This document shows, in pieces, positions 35,801-48,900 of a DNA stretch of 64,000 nucleotides. Source of the stretch: Balaenoptera acutorostrata (taxonomy: Eukaryota; Chordata; Mammalia; Artiodactyla; Balaenopteridae); NCBI RefSeq assembly GCF_949987535.1, contig NC_080064.1:128926708-128990707 (forward strand), in the 5' to 3' direction. The number at the start of each line of letters is the position of its first letter. Position 1 is the stretch's first letter. A program made the position numbers and the translations under genes. Under the pieces are notes generated by a model. That model had not been told where the DNA came from, made no database searches, and saw only the letters and a program-made list of their open reading frames with translations.

Positions 35801-38800
35801 TCTACCAGCGGAGGACAGACTACTTCCATTAACAGTGTTATTGGTGGAACATACTAAAAAAGAATAATAAATAGATCCCCTATTTGTTTGCTATTAGGTT
35901 ATAATTGGGTTTCTAACACTTTCCAGAGAAACTTCAACTGAAACTTTTTATTAAATGCCTTATCCTTAAGATCCAGCTAAAATGTCACCTCCTCTGTAAG
36001 GCCTTCCACAGCTCTCCTAGGCAGAGTCAAATATTCCTTTACCATACTCCTATAAGTACTTTTTTTTTTTAACCCCTCTATCATAGCACTTATCATAACG
36101 ACTGCCAAAGACAAGGGCCCCAGCATCAAACATTGTTCTTGGAGCATGATTATGGATACTGTGATTTAAATAATAATAAAGAATGAAAACAATAAGTCAA
36201 AAGCAGCAATAAATGTGTTTTAAGCTGAGTTTTTCTGTAGAATCATAGGATTTTGGAATTGTAATGAATTTTTAGAGAATCATTTAGTCTAGCCTCTATA
36301 GATGAGACCCAAAAAGTTAGTTTATCTAAACTTGTGACACTAATTAGTGACAAAGTTGTCTTTGTACCATCTAACATATATCATTATTCTAGCATTAGAT
36401 GATTGTTCCTTGTTCACCTATAACTTTCCCCCAGTTTATCTCTTGTCATTTAGATTTGTTCATTCTCCAGCTCAGCCAGTCATGTACCTTTCCACTTGTC
36501 TACCTACCTATGGAATTGACTGTGTCGAATGTTCATTATGAGTTTGCATATCTGGATGTGCATTTGTAGCCAAGTGGGTAGATAGTCTACAGTGTATACA
36601 AGTGGGTAGGTATGTAGGGAGCATGTGTTTTTTGCAGCTGAAGGAGTTGGAGAGGGTATGGGCATAAATGTATTATGTGTGTATCAGAGTAAATAGTAAG
36701 TCTCAAACTGAAGCGTAACATCACCTTAAAATGCTTTCTTCTTACCTAGTGTAACTTTTAAAAAGTTATGTGATAGGGTTCCATTTTAAGAATGCCTGGA
36801 AGGATTTCATTAGAATAGTGAACTTCCGTTCTGGGTTGGTTTCTTTCTCAGAATGTAACAGATATTGCTGTAAATAAAATAAATGCCATAATTTCTGGCT
36901 TAGAGGCAATAGGGTATGGACAAATGAAGTTCTTTCCTATAGAAGCAAAGATTAGGCTGGTAAATGTGGATGTAGGTGAGAAACCAGGAATGTGGTGCCT
37001 GGGAAGTGAAGGGAGTAGAACTTCTCGAGGCTGGCATGGAGGTCAGTGTGCTGAAAAGAGATCTTAATAAGCTTAGAATGGGATGGTGTCCGCTAGACTA
37101 AAACATTTGTTTATTGGTTTTAGCAATTAGGATATTGTTCTTCACCATGGCAAGATCAAGGTAAGTTACATACTTAGGGGGTAAATGAAAGATGTGGAGG
37201 TGGAGAAAAAGTGTAGCTATAGACCAAACTTTCCTAAAGCTTACTGGTATAGGAGGGGCAACAGATGTAGCTAAGAGAGAACATGAGGTTGACAGAGGAG
37301 CATGTGTGTTTGTGTTTTTAAATATGGGGGAGACTTTAGCATGTTTAGGTACAGGAAGGACTCACTTGTAGACTTGTAGAGAAAGGGGTGAAAATGGATG
37401 GAGTGAGGTTTCTGAGGATGAGTATGGGAGGAAGAGGAAGGCTTTGAGCCTTTGCTGTATGTGAGACTGATTGGAAAAACTCCAGTCTTCTCCTGTGTTT
37501 CTCCTTTACTCTCACACTACTATCCCACTCACAACACTTCTGACACCAGATGTGTGAGTTTTTTCCCAGCACCAAGCAATTCTGTGACACCAGCTGGATG
37601 TCCTACAATTTAATCTAGTTCTGACATTATCTACCTGGAAATAACATCAGGTCCCACAGGTTAAGGACTCAGTCCCATGAGACTGCCCTCCCTCCTTCAG
37701 ATGCCAATAGCAGGTAGTAGGTCCCCAGGTTACCCACAGCCTCTGTTGGACTTGGCTACAAATTGGAGGTTCCCATGACATTCTCCTTTTGGATTTGATT
37801 GTTTGCTAGAACAGATCATAGAACTCAGGGAAACACTTATGTTTACCAGTTTATTAAAGAATATGTTAAAGCAGGGGTCCCCAACCGGGCTGCACAGCAG
37901 GAGGTGAGGGGCGGGTGAGTGAGAGAAGCTTCGTCTGTATTTACAGCCGCTCCCCATTGCTCGCATTATCGCCTGAGCTCCACCTCCCGTCAGATCAGCG
38001 ATGGCATTAGATTCTCATAGGAGCTCGAACCCTACTGTGAACTGCACATGCGAGGGATCTAGGTTGCATGCTCCTTATGAGAATCTAATGCCTGATGATC
38101 TGAGATGGAGCTGAGTCAGTGATGCTAGCGCTGGGGAGTGGCTGCAAATACAGATTATCATTAGCAGGGAGGTCTGACTGCACAGAAACCATAATAAATC
38201 AATTGCTTGCAGGCTCATATCAAAACCCTATCAGTGAGTGGCAAGTGAGAACAAGCTCAGGGCTCCCACTGATTCTGCATTATGGTGAGTTGTATAATTA
38301 TTTCATCATATATTACAATGTCATAATAATAGAAATAAAGTGCATTATAAATGTAATGCACTTGAATCATCCCAAAACCATCCCCCCCTGGAAAAATTGT
38401 CTTCCACGAAACCGGTCCCTGGTGCCAGAAGGTTGGGGACCGCTGTGTTAAAGAATACGGATGAAGAGATACATAGGGTGAAGTCTGGGAAGGTCCTAAG
38501 CCTAGGAGCATCTGTCCCTGTGGAGTAGAGGTGCATTGTCCTTCCAGTATGTGGGTGTGTTCACCAGCCTGGAAGCTCTTTGAATCGCATGCTATTGGGA
38601 TTTTATGGAGGCTTCTTCACATAGGCAGGATCAATTAGTAATTCCATTTCCAGCCCCTCTCCCTTCTCTGGAGAATGGAGGTAGGCCTGGAAATTCCAAG
38701 CTTATCATCATGGCTTGGCCTTTCTGGGTACCAGCTCCCATCCAGGAGCCCACCCAGAGTAACCTCATTAGAACAAAAGGTGCTTGCTTCTACTGCTCTT

Positions 38801-41800
38801 ATCAGTTAGGAATTTATAAGGGTTTCAGAAGTCCTATTTCAGAAACCAGGGGTAGAGACCAGTGTATGATTCTCTATTATCTCACAGATACCTTGCTAGA
38901 CAATTTTCTATATTATCTGATTTAATCCTCCTGAAAATTCTGTGCAGTGAATACTTATTCTTATTTTCAGAAATATTAAGTAACTTGCCCTACATCAATC
39001 ATACAATGGATAAGTTTGTCTCTCTGCCTTTGTTCCTAATCTTCTAGGATCTAGATCATGAGTAGAAGGACTAGCCTTAAGAGAGAGAGAGATGCTTCTT
39101 CCATATTGATAGGAGGAAGGGAGAACAGGATGCAGATAAGTCAGCCTCTGTGCCAGTGATTCCTAAACCTGGAGTTTTATCAGAATTCCTAGGCACATTA
39201 GAGATTTATTTGTTTTTTAACACTATAGGACAAAGAATACATATATTGCTTTTATTTGGTGTTTTAACCTTGGCCGGAAAACGGCTAAAAAGTTATTCTT
39301 TTAGAACTGCGAAGTAGTTGATTACGAATGTTTGTTTTTCCAGTTTCCATAATAACTATAAAACACTCTGAAAAGAAATTCTGTTGAGGGCTTCCCTGGT
39401 GGCGCAGTGGTTGAGAATCTGCCTGCTAATGCAGGGGACACGGGTTCGAGCCCTGGTCTGGGAAGATCCCACATGCCACGGAGCAGCTGGGCCCGTGAGC
39501 CACAATTACTGAGCCTGCGCGTCTGGAGCCTGTGCCCCACAACGGGAGGGGCCACGATAGTGAAAGACCCGCGCACCGCGATGAAGAGTGGTCCCCGCAC
39601 CGCGATGAAGAGTGGCCCCCGCTTGCCGCAACTAGAGAAAGCCCTCGCACGAACCGAAGACCCAACACAGCCAAAAATAAAAATAAATAAATAAATAAAG
39701 TAGCTATATATTAAAAAAAAAAAAAAAAGAAATTCTGTTGAAATGTGGAAGATGCTTATATAAACAAAATAACGTACTTTAGATTCTTGATATTGTTGGA
39801 TTGAACCTTTTAGATTCTCTTAATTTATTTAACTGTTTCAGGTTTTAAAGTGTGTTTTCCACCTTCAAATTTCAACCCAGACAACTTTTATTAAAAAATA
39901 ATCATAATTTCTTTGTGGTACAGTTCCCTAGTGGGAAAGAGTAGATTTAGAGCTCTGTGCACCATGAGGCCTGGGATGTTTTGGATTTGCTTCATTGAAT
40001 TTATTATGAGTTTTGATAACTTTGTGTGAGTGGCATTACCTATATCTAATTAGGAGATACTTGTTTCAGAAATTAATTTTCTTTTGTATTTCTAAATTAG
40101 CTTCTCTCAGCAATGTTTGTTTTTAGGTTAGGATTTTGTGTCTTAACCTACTTCCTTGTTAGGCCTTACAGCTTGTAGGGCTGTGCTCTAACAGAGATTT
40201 AAAGAGAGGCTCTTTTTGTGCTAATGTTAGTTTTTAACTTTCAAAAGAAAATTAATTTCCTATCTGCCAAATACTGGCAGCACTGTGATGTTCTGTAATG
40301 GCTTTAACAGCTAATGGTTAATTCCATTCTGAGTCGAGTCAAGAGTGAACATTGTCTGCCTTCTGCTCCCATGTTCTATTTAGAGTGCAAGTATACTGGG
40401 CAGGGACGTATCTTTCATCTCTGTGTACAGAGAATTCTACAATGCTTGTGCAAAGGTAGCTTTTATTGGACACGTAGTCCCTTAGAATTGTCATATTTTA
40501 CAGACACAGGGCCCAAGAGATTGTTTCTTTACATCCCCTATCTTTGTAGGTGAAAGAGAAGACTTCGGGTGGTTCAGAAACTTGCTCTAAGTTGGTTGTT
40601 CTCAACCTTATCGGACCCATTGCTCCATTTTTTTTTTTAACCAAATACTTTAAGCACCCTCTCCCTTTTACTCTCCTGAAAGAAATTCATAGATAATATA
40701 AGCCACCTTCTTTATAATAAATCAACATAGTGTTCTAATTATAAGATAAAAGGGAAATTTAAAAATTGATTTAGAATAAAATGATAGGAATTTCAATATG
40801 TAAACGCATAGTATGACTGTATAGGTAGTCAGATACTTATATTTGCATACTAAATCACTGTGAATGTGACAGCTGCAAGTGTAGGCTGACAGATATGCCA
40901 GGTATCAGTCAGTGACTCAGATAACACAATCGGGACTGTCATCAGTGATGTAATTTTTCAAAGTGGTGAACAACTCTTAGTGAAGTGTCAAATAAAACAA
41001 AGGATAATCTTCCCTTGATTTACAAGGTAATTGTCTTCCTGGAAATTGAGTGAATTTTATATTTATATGTAAAATGGAATTAGGTTCCAACGTCAGATAA
41101 TTATAAATCAGTTTTTTTTTTTTTCACCCACATAAATGCCAGGTGAGATATTTGACAGTTTTGTGGGATGCAGGATTGGACTTTGTTGTAAAGGATCGTC
41201 CTGGGTACTACAGAACATCTAATGTCTCTGGTCTTTAACTGCTAATTGTTAGTATTGGCTGCTTATCTTTGTGACAACGAAAAACACCCTCAGAAATTTC
41301 CAAACGTCTCCTTGGAGAGAACTACTGCCTTAAAATATACAGCTGAATTGTAGAATTGGGACTAGAACTTGGTCCCTTATTCTTAGTCTCCCCATTGTGC
41401 CATGCTGAAACGATACTTCAACTTGCTTCACGTGTTGTGCCCAGTATGACTGTTAATAATTAATTTTGAAATCTGAAGAAATGTTGCAAATAAGTCTTTC
41501 CAGTAATTACAAACAGCACTCTGTCAGTGCTAATGATGTGCTTCTCAGTTTGTTGTGGTACTGAGTGATCATAAGTCAGGTTCTTCCCCCAGCTCTTCAT
41601 TACCGCAAGTCTTGATCTTAAGTCTGTTGTTGTTAACCTGCAGGATACATTTTGACTCAGAGCCTTTTCTCCATCAAAGAGCTTCTAGCCTCTGTTTCAT
41701 TCAGTCAATAGTTAATGAGCACCTGCTGTGTGGTAGCAACTTTTTTAGGCAATAGGGACACAGTGATGAACAAAGCAGATATTCCCACTGTTGTGGAGCC

Positions 41801-44800
41801 TACAGCCAAGTGGAGGAGAGAGGCCTTAAGCACGTAAACACATAAATGAATATGGTTACAGATATGTTCATTCATTTGTAATGGAGAACTATGAGAGAGA
41901 ATAACAAGAAATCTCTGTGATTATGAAACAGTAGGAAAGGCTTCCTCGTAGAAGTGACATTTATTCTGACATCTGAAGGACAAGTAAGCGTTAGCCAGGA
42001 GAACAACTCCAGGTCAGGGAACAGGGTATTGAAAGGTCTTAGGGCAGGAGAGGTTGGCCTGTGGCTGGTGACTCTCCGGGCAGTAAAGCTACTTTGGTTA
42101 CTAGGTTATACTTGTTATTTCTTCTTTCTTCATTAACATTGCCCTGTGTTTGTCTGGAATTACAGGCAGTTCCCTGAATGTATCTTACTATTTCATGCCT
42201 CAGTACTGTTTTTCTTTTTTTGGTACATGCTGTTTCCTCTTTCTAGAATTCTTCTTCCCACCCCAGCTTTTCTTTTCATGGTCAGCTCAAAGATTGCCTT
42301 CTCTGATTTTCTTCAGCAGGCTTAGCTACTTATTTCTTTGAGTGCTTATTGAACCTTGTGTGAACCTCTGTTATAGCAGCTACCGCATCATTTTGTCTGT
42401 CTGACTGTTTCCCTCTTTGATAAATTTCTTGAGAATTGAGATTGTATTTCATTTGTATAAATCCAAGACCTACTATAATAAGAACCTGACACTTAGTAGA
42501 CAATAGTATTTATTTAGTAAATGGTCAAACATATTCTTTTTTCTTTTTCTTTTTACTAATCCTTTATTATAAAACTTTCAAATATATTCAAAAGTAGACA
42601 CAATTCTCTTTTTAAAAAAAAATTTATTTATTTATTTATTTATTTATTTATGGCTGAGTTGGGTCTTTGTTGCTGGGCGCGGGCTTTCTCTAGTTGTGGC
42701 GAGCAGGGTCTACTCTTTGTTGCGGTGCACGGGCTTCTCATTGCGGTGGCTTCTCTTGTTGAGGAGCACGGGCTCTAGGCGTGCAGGCTTCAGTCGTTGT
42801 GGCTCACGGACTCTAGAGCGCGGGCTCAGTAGTTGTGCCACACGGGCTTAGTTGCTCCGTGGCATGTGGGTCTTCCTGGACCAGGGCTCGAATCCGTGTC
42901 CCCTGCATTGGCAGGCGGATTCTTAACCACTGCGCCACCAGGGAAGCCTCACAATTCTCTTTTAAAAAAAATTTACTGAAGTATAGTTGATGTACAATAT
43001 TATATAAGTTACAGGTATACAATGTAGTGATTCACAATTTTTAAAGGTTATACTCCATTTATAGTTATTATAAAATATTGGCTATATTCCCCATGTTGTA
43101 CAGTATATCCTTGTAGCTTACTTTATACCTAATAGTTTGTACCTCTTAATACTCTACCCCTGTGTTTCCCCTCCCCCACCCCTTCTCCCCACTGGTAACC
43201 ACTGGTTTGTTCTCTATATCTGTGAGCCAGCTTCCTTTTTGTTACATTCACTAGTTTGTTGTATTTTTTAGATTCCACGTGTAAGTGATATCATATAGCA
43301 GTTGTCTTTTTCTGTCTGATTTATTTCACTTAGCATAATGCACTCCAAGTCCATCCTTGTTGCTGCAAATGGCAAAATTTCATTCTTTTCTATGGCTGAG
43401 TAGTACTCCATTGTATATATATTACCATATCGTCTTTATGCAATCATCTGTTGATGGAAACTTCGGTTGCTTCCATATCTTGGCAATTGTAAATAATGCT
43501 GCTATGAACATTGGAGCGCATGTATTTTTTCTCTCTTTTTTTTTAAAGATTTTTTTGATGTGGACTATATTTAAAGTCTTTATTGACTTTGTTACAATAT
43601 TGCTTCTGTTTTGTGTTTTGTTTTTTTGGCCGCAAGGCATGTGGGATCTTAGCTCCCCAACCAGGGATCGAACCTGCACCCCCTGCATTGGAAGGTGAAG
43701 TCTTAACCACTGGACCACCAGGGAAGTCCCTGGAGTGCATGTGTTTTTTCAAATTAGTGTTTTTGTTTTTTTTGGGTATAAACCCAGGAGTGGAATTGCT
43801 GGGTCATATGGCAGTTCTGTTTTTAGTGTTTTGAGAAACCTCCATACAGTGTTCCACAGTGGCTACACCAATTTACATTCCCAGCAACAGTGTATGAGGG
43901 TTCCCTTTTCTCCTCATTCTTGGCAACATTTGTTATTTGTGTTCTTTTTGATGATAGTCATTCTGACAGGTGTGAGGTGGTATCTCACTGTGGTTTTGAT
44001 TTGCATTTCCCTGATGATTAGACAGAATTCGGTAATGAATTAATATGTACTTCTCACACACCAATTTATGTCAATCTTTAAAAAAGATTTAATTTTTTTA
44101 TTGAGTTAACAATGATTTATAACATTATATAAGCTTTATGTGGGCAACATTGTATTTCTACTTCTGCATACTTTACAACATGCTTATCACCAAAAATTTA
44201 TTTTTCATTCATCACCATACAGTTGATTCCCCTTTACCCATTTTGCCCTCCCCCCAACCCCTTCCCCTCTGGTAACCACTACTCTGTTATCTGTATCTAT
44301 GTGTTTTTGTTTGTTTGTTTGGTTTATTCACTTATTTTGTTTTTGTTTGTTTATTAGTTTTTTATATTACACATATGAGTGAAATCATGCTGTATTTGTC
44401 TTTCTCCATCTGACTTATTTTACCTAGCATAATACCCTCAGTGTGCATCCATGTTATTGCAGATGGCAAGCTTTCATCTATTTTTATGGCTGAGTAGTAT
44501 TCCATTCTATATATATACCATATCTTCTTTATCCATTCATCTGTTCATGGGCATTTAAGTTGTTTCCATATCTTGGCTATTGTAAATAATGCTACGATGA
44601 ACACAAGGGTGCAGATATCTTTTCAGATTAGTGTTTTCATATTCTTTAGATGATACCCAGACATGGGATAGCTGGTTAATATGGTAGTTCTATTCTTAAT
44701 TTTTTTAGGAGTCTCCATACTGTCTTGCATAGTTACTGCACCAATTTAAATTCCCATCAATAGTGTACGAGTGTTCCCTTTTCTCCATATCCTTGCATAA

Positions 44801-45907
44801 GATATTTCTTATCTTTTTGATAATACCTGTTCTGACAGGTGTGAGGTGATTTCTCATTGTATTGTGGTTTTGATTTGCTTTTCCCTAATAATTAGTGATG
44901 TTGAACATCTTTTTATGTGACTATTGGCCATCTGTGTGTGTCTTTTTGGAAAAATGTCTATTCATCTCCTCTGCCCATCTTTCAACTGGGTTGTCTGGTT
45001 TTTGGGTTGTTGTTGAATTTTACGAGGTCTTTATATATTTTGAATATTATACCCTTTATCAGATATATTATTTACAAATATCTTCTTCCATTCGATGTCT
45101 TTGTTTTATTGATGGTTTCCTTTGCTATGCAGAAGCTTTTTAGTTTGATGTAATCCCGTTTGTTTATTTTTACTTTTGTTTCCCTTGCCTGAGGAGACAT
45201 CTAGAAAGATATTACTAAGACCAATGTCAAAGAGCATACTGCGTATGTTTTCGTCTAGGAATTTAATGGTTTCAGGTTTTACATTCAAGTCTTTAATCCA
45301 TTTTGAGTTAATTTTTGTGATGGTGTGAGATAGTAGTCTAGTCTCTTTTTTTTTTTTTTTTTTTGCATGTGACTGTCCAGTTTTCCCAGAACCATTTATT
45401 GGCAAGACTGTCCTTTCTCCATTGTTTATTCTTTGCTCCTTAGTCATAAATTGTCCATATATGTGTAGGTTTATTTCTGGGCTCTCAGTTCTGTTCCATT
45501 GATTCATATATCTGTTTTTCTGCCAGTACCATGCTGTTTTGATTATTATAGCTTTGAAATATAGTTTGAAAAGAGGGCGTATGATACCTCCAGCTTTGTT
45601 CTTTTTTCTCAGGATGGCTTTGGCTATTCAGGGTCTTTTGTGGATCCATATAAATTTTAGAATTTTTTTGTTCTATTTCTATGAAGAATGTCCTTGGGGT
45701 TTTGATAGGGCTTGCATTGAATCTGTAGATTGCTTATGTAATAAGGACATTTTGACAAGTTGTATTTTATTCTTTTTGTTGTGATTGTAAATGGGATTGT
45801 TTTCTTAATTTCTCTGCCAGCTCATTATTAGCACATAGAAATGCAACAAATTTTTGTATATTGATTTTGTATCCTGCAACTTTGCTGTGTTCATTTATTA
45901 TTTCTAA

Positions 45908-45947
<40 letters not shown>

Positions 45948-48900
45948 TCTTTAGAGTTTTCTGTATATAAAATCATGTCAACTGCAAATAGTGAGTTTTA
46001 CTTTTGCCTTTCCAATTTGGATGCCTTTTATTTATTTTTCTTGCCTAATTGCTCTGGCTAGGACTTCCAATACTATGTTGAATAAGAATGGTGAGAGTGG
46101 GTATCCTTGTTTTTTCCTGATCTTAGAGGGATAGCTTTCAATTTTTCACCATTGAGTATGATATTAACTGTGGGTTTGTCATATATGGCTTTTATTATGT
46201 TGAGGTACGTTCCTTTGCTATTCACTTTTTTGAGAGTTTTTTTTTTTAACCATAAATGGGTATTGAATCTTGTCAAATACTTTTTCTGCATCTATTGAGA
46301 TGATCATGTGGTTTTTTTCCTTCATTCTGTTAATGTGGTGTATCACATTGATTGATTTGCATATATTGAACCATCCTTGCATCCCTGGAATAAATCCCAC
46401 TTGATCATGGTGTATGATCCTTTTGTTGTATTGTTGATTTCATTTTGCTAATATTGTGATGAGGATTTTTTCATTTATGTTTATCAGAGGTATTGGCCTG
46501 TAATTTTCTTTCTTTGTAGTGTCTTTGTCTGGTTTTGGTATCAGCATGATGTTGGCTTTGAAAAATGAGTTAGGAAGTGTTCCCTTCTTTGCAATTTTTT
46601 GGAATAGTTTGAGAAGGACAGGTGTTAAATCTTCTTTGAATATTTGATAGAATTTACCTGTGAAGTTGTCTGGTCCTGGACTTTTTGTTTTTTGGGAGCT
46701 TTTTGATTACTGTTTCCATCTCTGTACTAGTGATTGGTCTATTCAGATTTTCTATTTCTTCATGATTCAGTCTTGGAAGTTTGTATGATTCTAAAAAATT
46801 GTCTATTTCTTTTAGGTGTCCTATTTGTTAGTGTATAGCTGTTCATAATATTCTGTTATAATCCTATGTATTTCTGTGGTATCTATTGTTATTTCTCCTC
46901 TTTCGTTCCTGATTTGATTCATCAGGACCTTCTCTTTCTTTTTCTTAGTGAGTCTGGCTAATGGTTTGTCAATTTTGTTTGTCATTTCAAAGAACCAGCT
47001 CTTAGTTTCATTGATCTTTTCTATTATCTTTTTAGTTTTTATTTCATTTATTTCTGCTCTGCTCTTTATTACTTCCTTCTGTCCACGGCCATACCACCCT
47101 GAATGTGCCTGATATTGTCTCTATTACTTCCTTCCTTCTACTAACTCTGGGCTTTATTTGTTTTTCTTTTTCTAGCTCCTTTAGGTGTAAGGTTAGATTG
47201 CTTAGATTTCTCTTGTTTCTTGAGGTAGGTCTGTATTGCTATAAATTTCCCTCTTAGTACTACTTTTGCTGTATCCTGTAGATTTTGGTATGTTGTATTT
47301 TCATTTCTGTTTGTCTTCAGGTAATTTTTGATTTCTTCTTTGATTTCTTCATTGATCTAATAGTAATATTTCAGTAGTATGTTGTTCAGTCTGTACATAT
47401 TTATGATTTTTCCAGTTTTATTCTTGTAGTTGATTTGTAGTTTCAGTCTATTGTGATTGGAAAAGATGCTTGATGTGATTTGTCTTCTTAAATTTATTGA
47501 GACTTGTTTTGTGTCCCAACATATGTTCTATCCTTGAGAAAATTCCATGTGCACTTGAGAAGAATGTGTATTCTGTTGCATTTGGATGGAGTGTTCTGTA
47601 CAATTCTATCAAATCCATCTAGTCTAATGTTTTATTTAAGGCCGCTAATAGTAGGGGTGTTAAAGTCCCCTACTATTATAGTGTTGCTGTCAATTTCTCC
47701 CTTTAGGTCTGTTAATAATTGTTTCATATATTTTGGTACTTATATGTTAGGTACATACATGTTAATCACTGTTATATCTTCTTGATGAATTGTCCACTTT
47801 ATGGTTAGATACTGTCCATTTTTGTCTCCTGTTAACCTTTTTGGCTTGAAGTCTATTTTGTTTGATATGAGTATGGCTACCTCTGCTTTCTTTTGGCTCC
47901 ATTTGCATCGACTATCTTCCATTCCTTTACTTTTAGCCTGTGTTTCTCTTTAGAGCTAAGTTGTGTCTCCTGGAGGCAGCATATAGTTGGGTCTTGTTTT
48001 TTAACCCACCTAGCTACTCTCTGTCTTTCAATGGGTGAATTCAATCCATTTACATTTAGTGTGATTATTGATAGATGAGGATTTAGTCCTGCCACTTTAT
48101 CTTTTGTGTTCTGGTTGCTCTATATTTCTATTGTTTTTCCCTGTGTTTCTGTTTGCCATTTTGTGTTGGTGATTTTCTATGACACCTTTCTCAATTTCCT
48201 CTTTTTTTTGTTCTGTATCTCTGCTCTATGTTTATGTTTTGTGGTTACCCTGAGGTTTTTATTAAACCTCTCCTAGAGAAGATAGTCCTTTTCCTGCCGA
48301 TAGCATCTCACCTTCTTTTACCCATATAAATTCTGTCCTTTTCCTCTTCCCTTTTTATGTTTTTGTTGTCTCAAATTATCCTTTTTCATATTGTGAGTTT
48401 GTTACCAAACTGAGATAGTGATAGTTATTTTTCTGCTTTCTTTAAAACGTATTCTGATAAACAGTTGCAATTCTCTGGTTCTGTCTGTTTATCACCTTGC
48501 TCAAAGTTTTGTGTATTTTTGCTGTTTTGTTTCTAGTAAAAGAGCTCCTTTTAACATCTCTTATAAGAGAGGTCTAGTGTTGATGAACTCCCTCATCATT
48601 TGTTTGTCTGGGAAAGTATTTCTCCTTTATATCTGAATGACAGCTTTGCTGGATAGAGTATTCTTGGGTGACAGTTTTTGTCTTTCAATATTTTGAGAAT
48701 GTCATTCCACTCCCTACTGGCATGTAGGGTTTCTGCTGAGAGATCTGCTGATAGCCTAATGGGAGATCCTTTGTAGTTACTATCCTTTTTTCCATGGCTG
48801 TCTTTAAAATTCTTTCTTTGTCATTGACTTTCAACAGTTTTAATATTATGTCTTGGAGAAGGTCTTTTGCATTGAGGTGATTAGGTGTTCTCTGAGCTTC

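Larger units (their letters stand above)
44330..48095 (-). pseudogene. Broken L1 ORF2 (endonuclease and reverse transcriptase)
   Basis: Fragments lie in several frames: endonuclease N-terminus at 48095-47740, reverse transcriptase pieces at 46400-46073, and the C-terminal part at 45507-45106 ([20 protein letters not shown]). Interrupted by a (TG)n expansion, a T(19) run and a 5S rRNA insert. No active enzyme can be made. Confidence 0.85.

Noticed and set aside
38119..38451. Open frame of 110 codons in intron 4
   Set aside because: It lies almost wholly inside the MER1A transposon, which encodes no protein.
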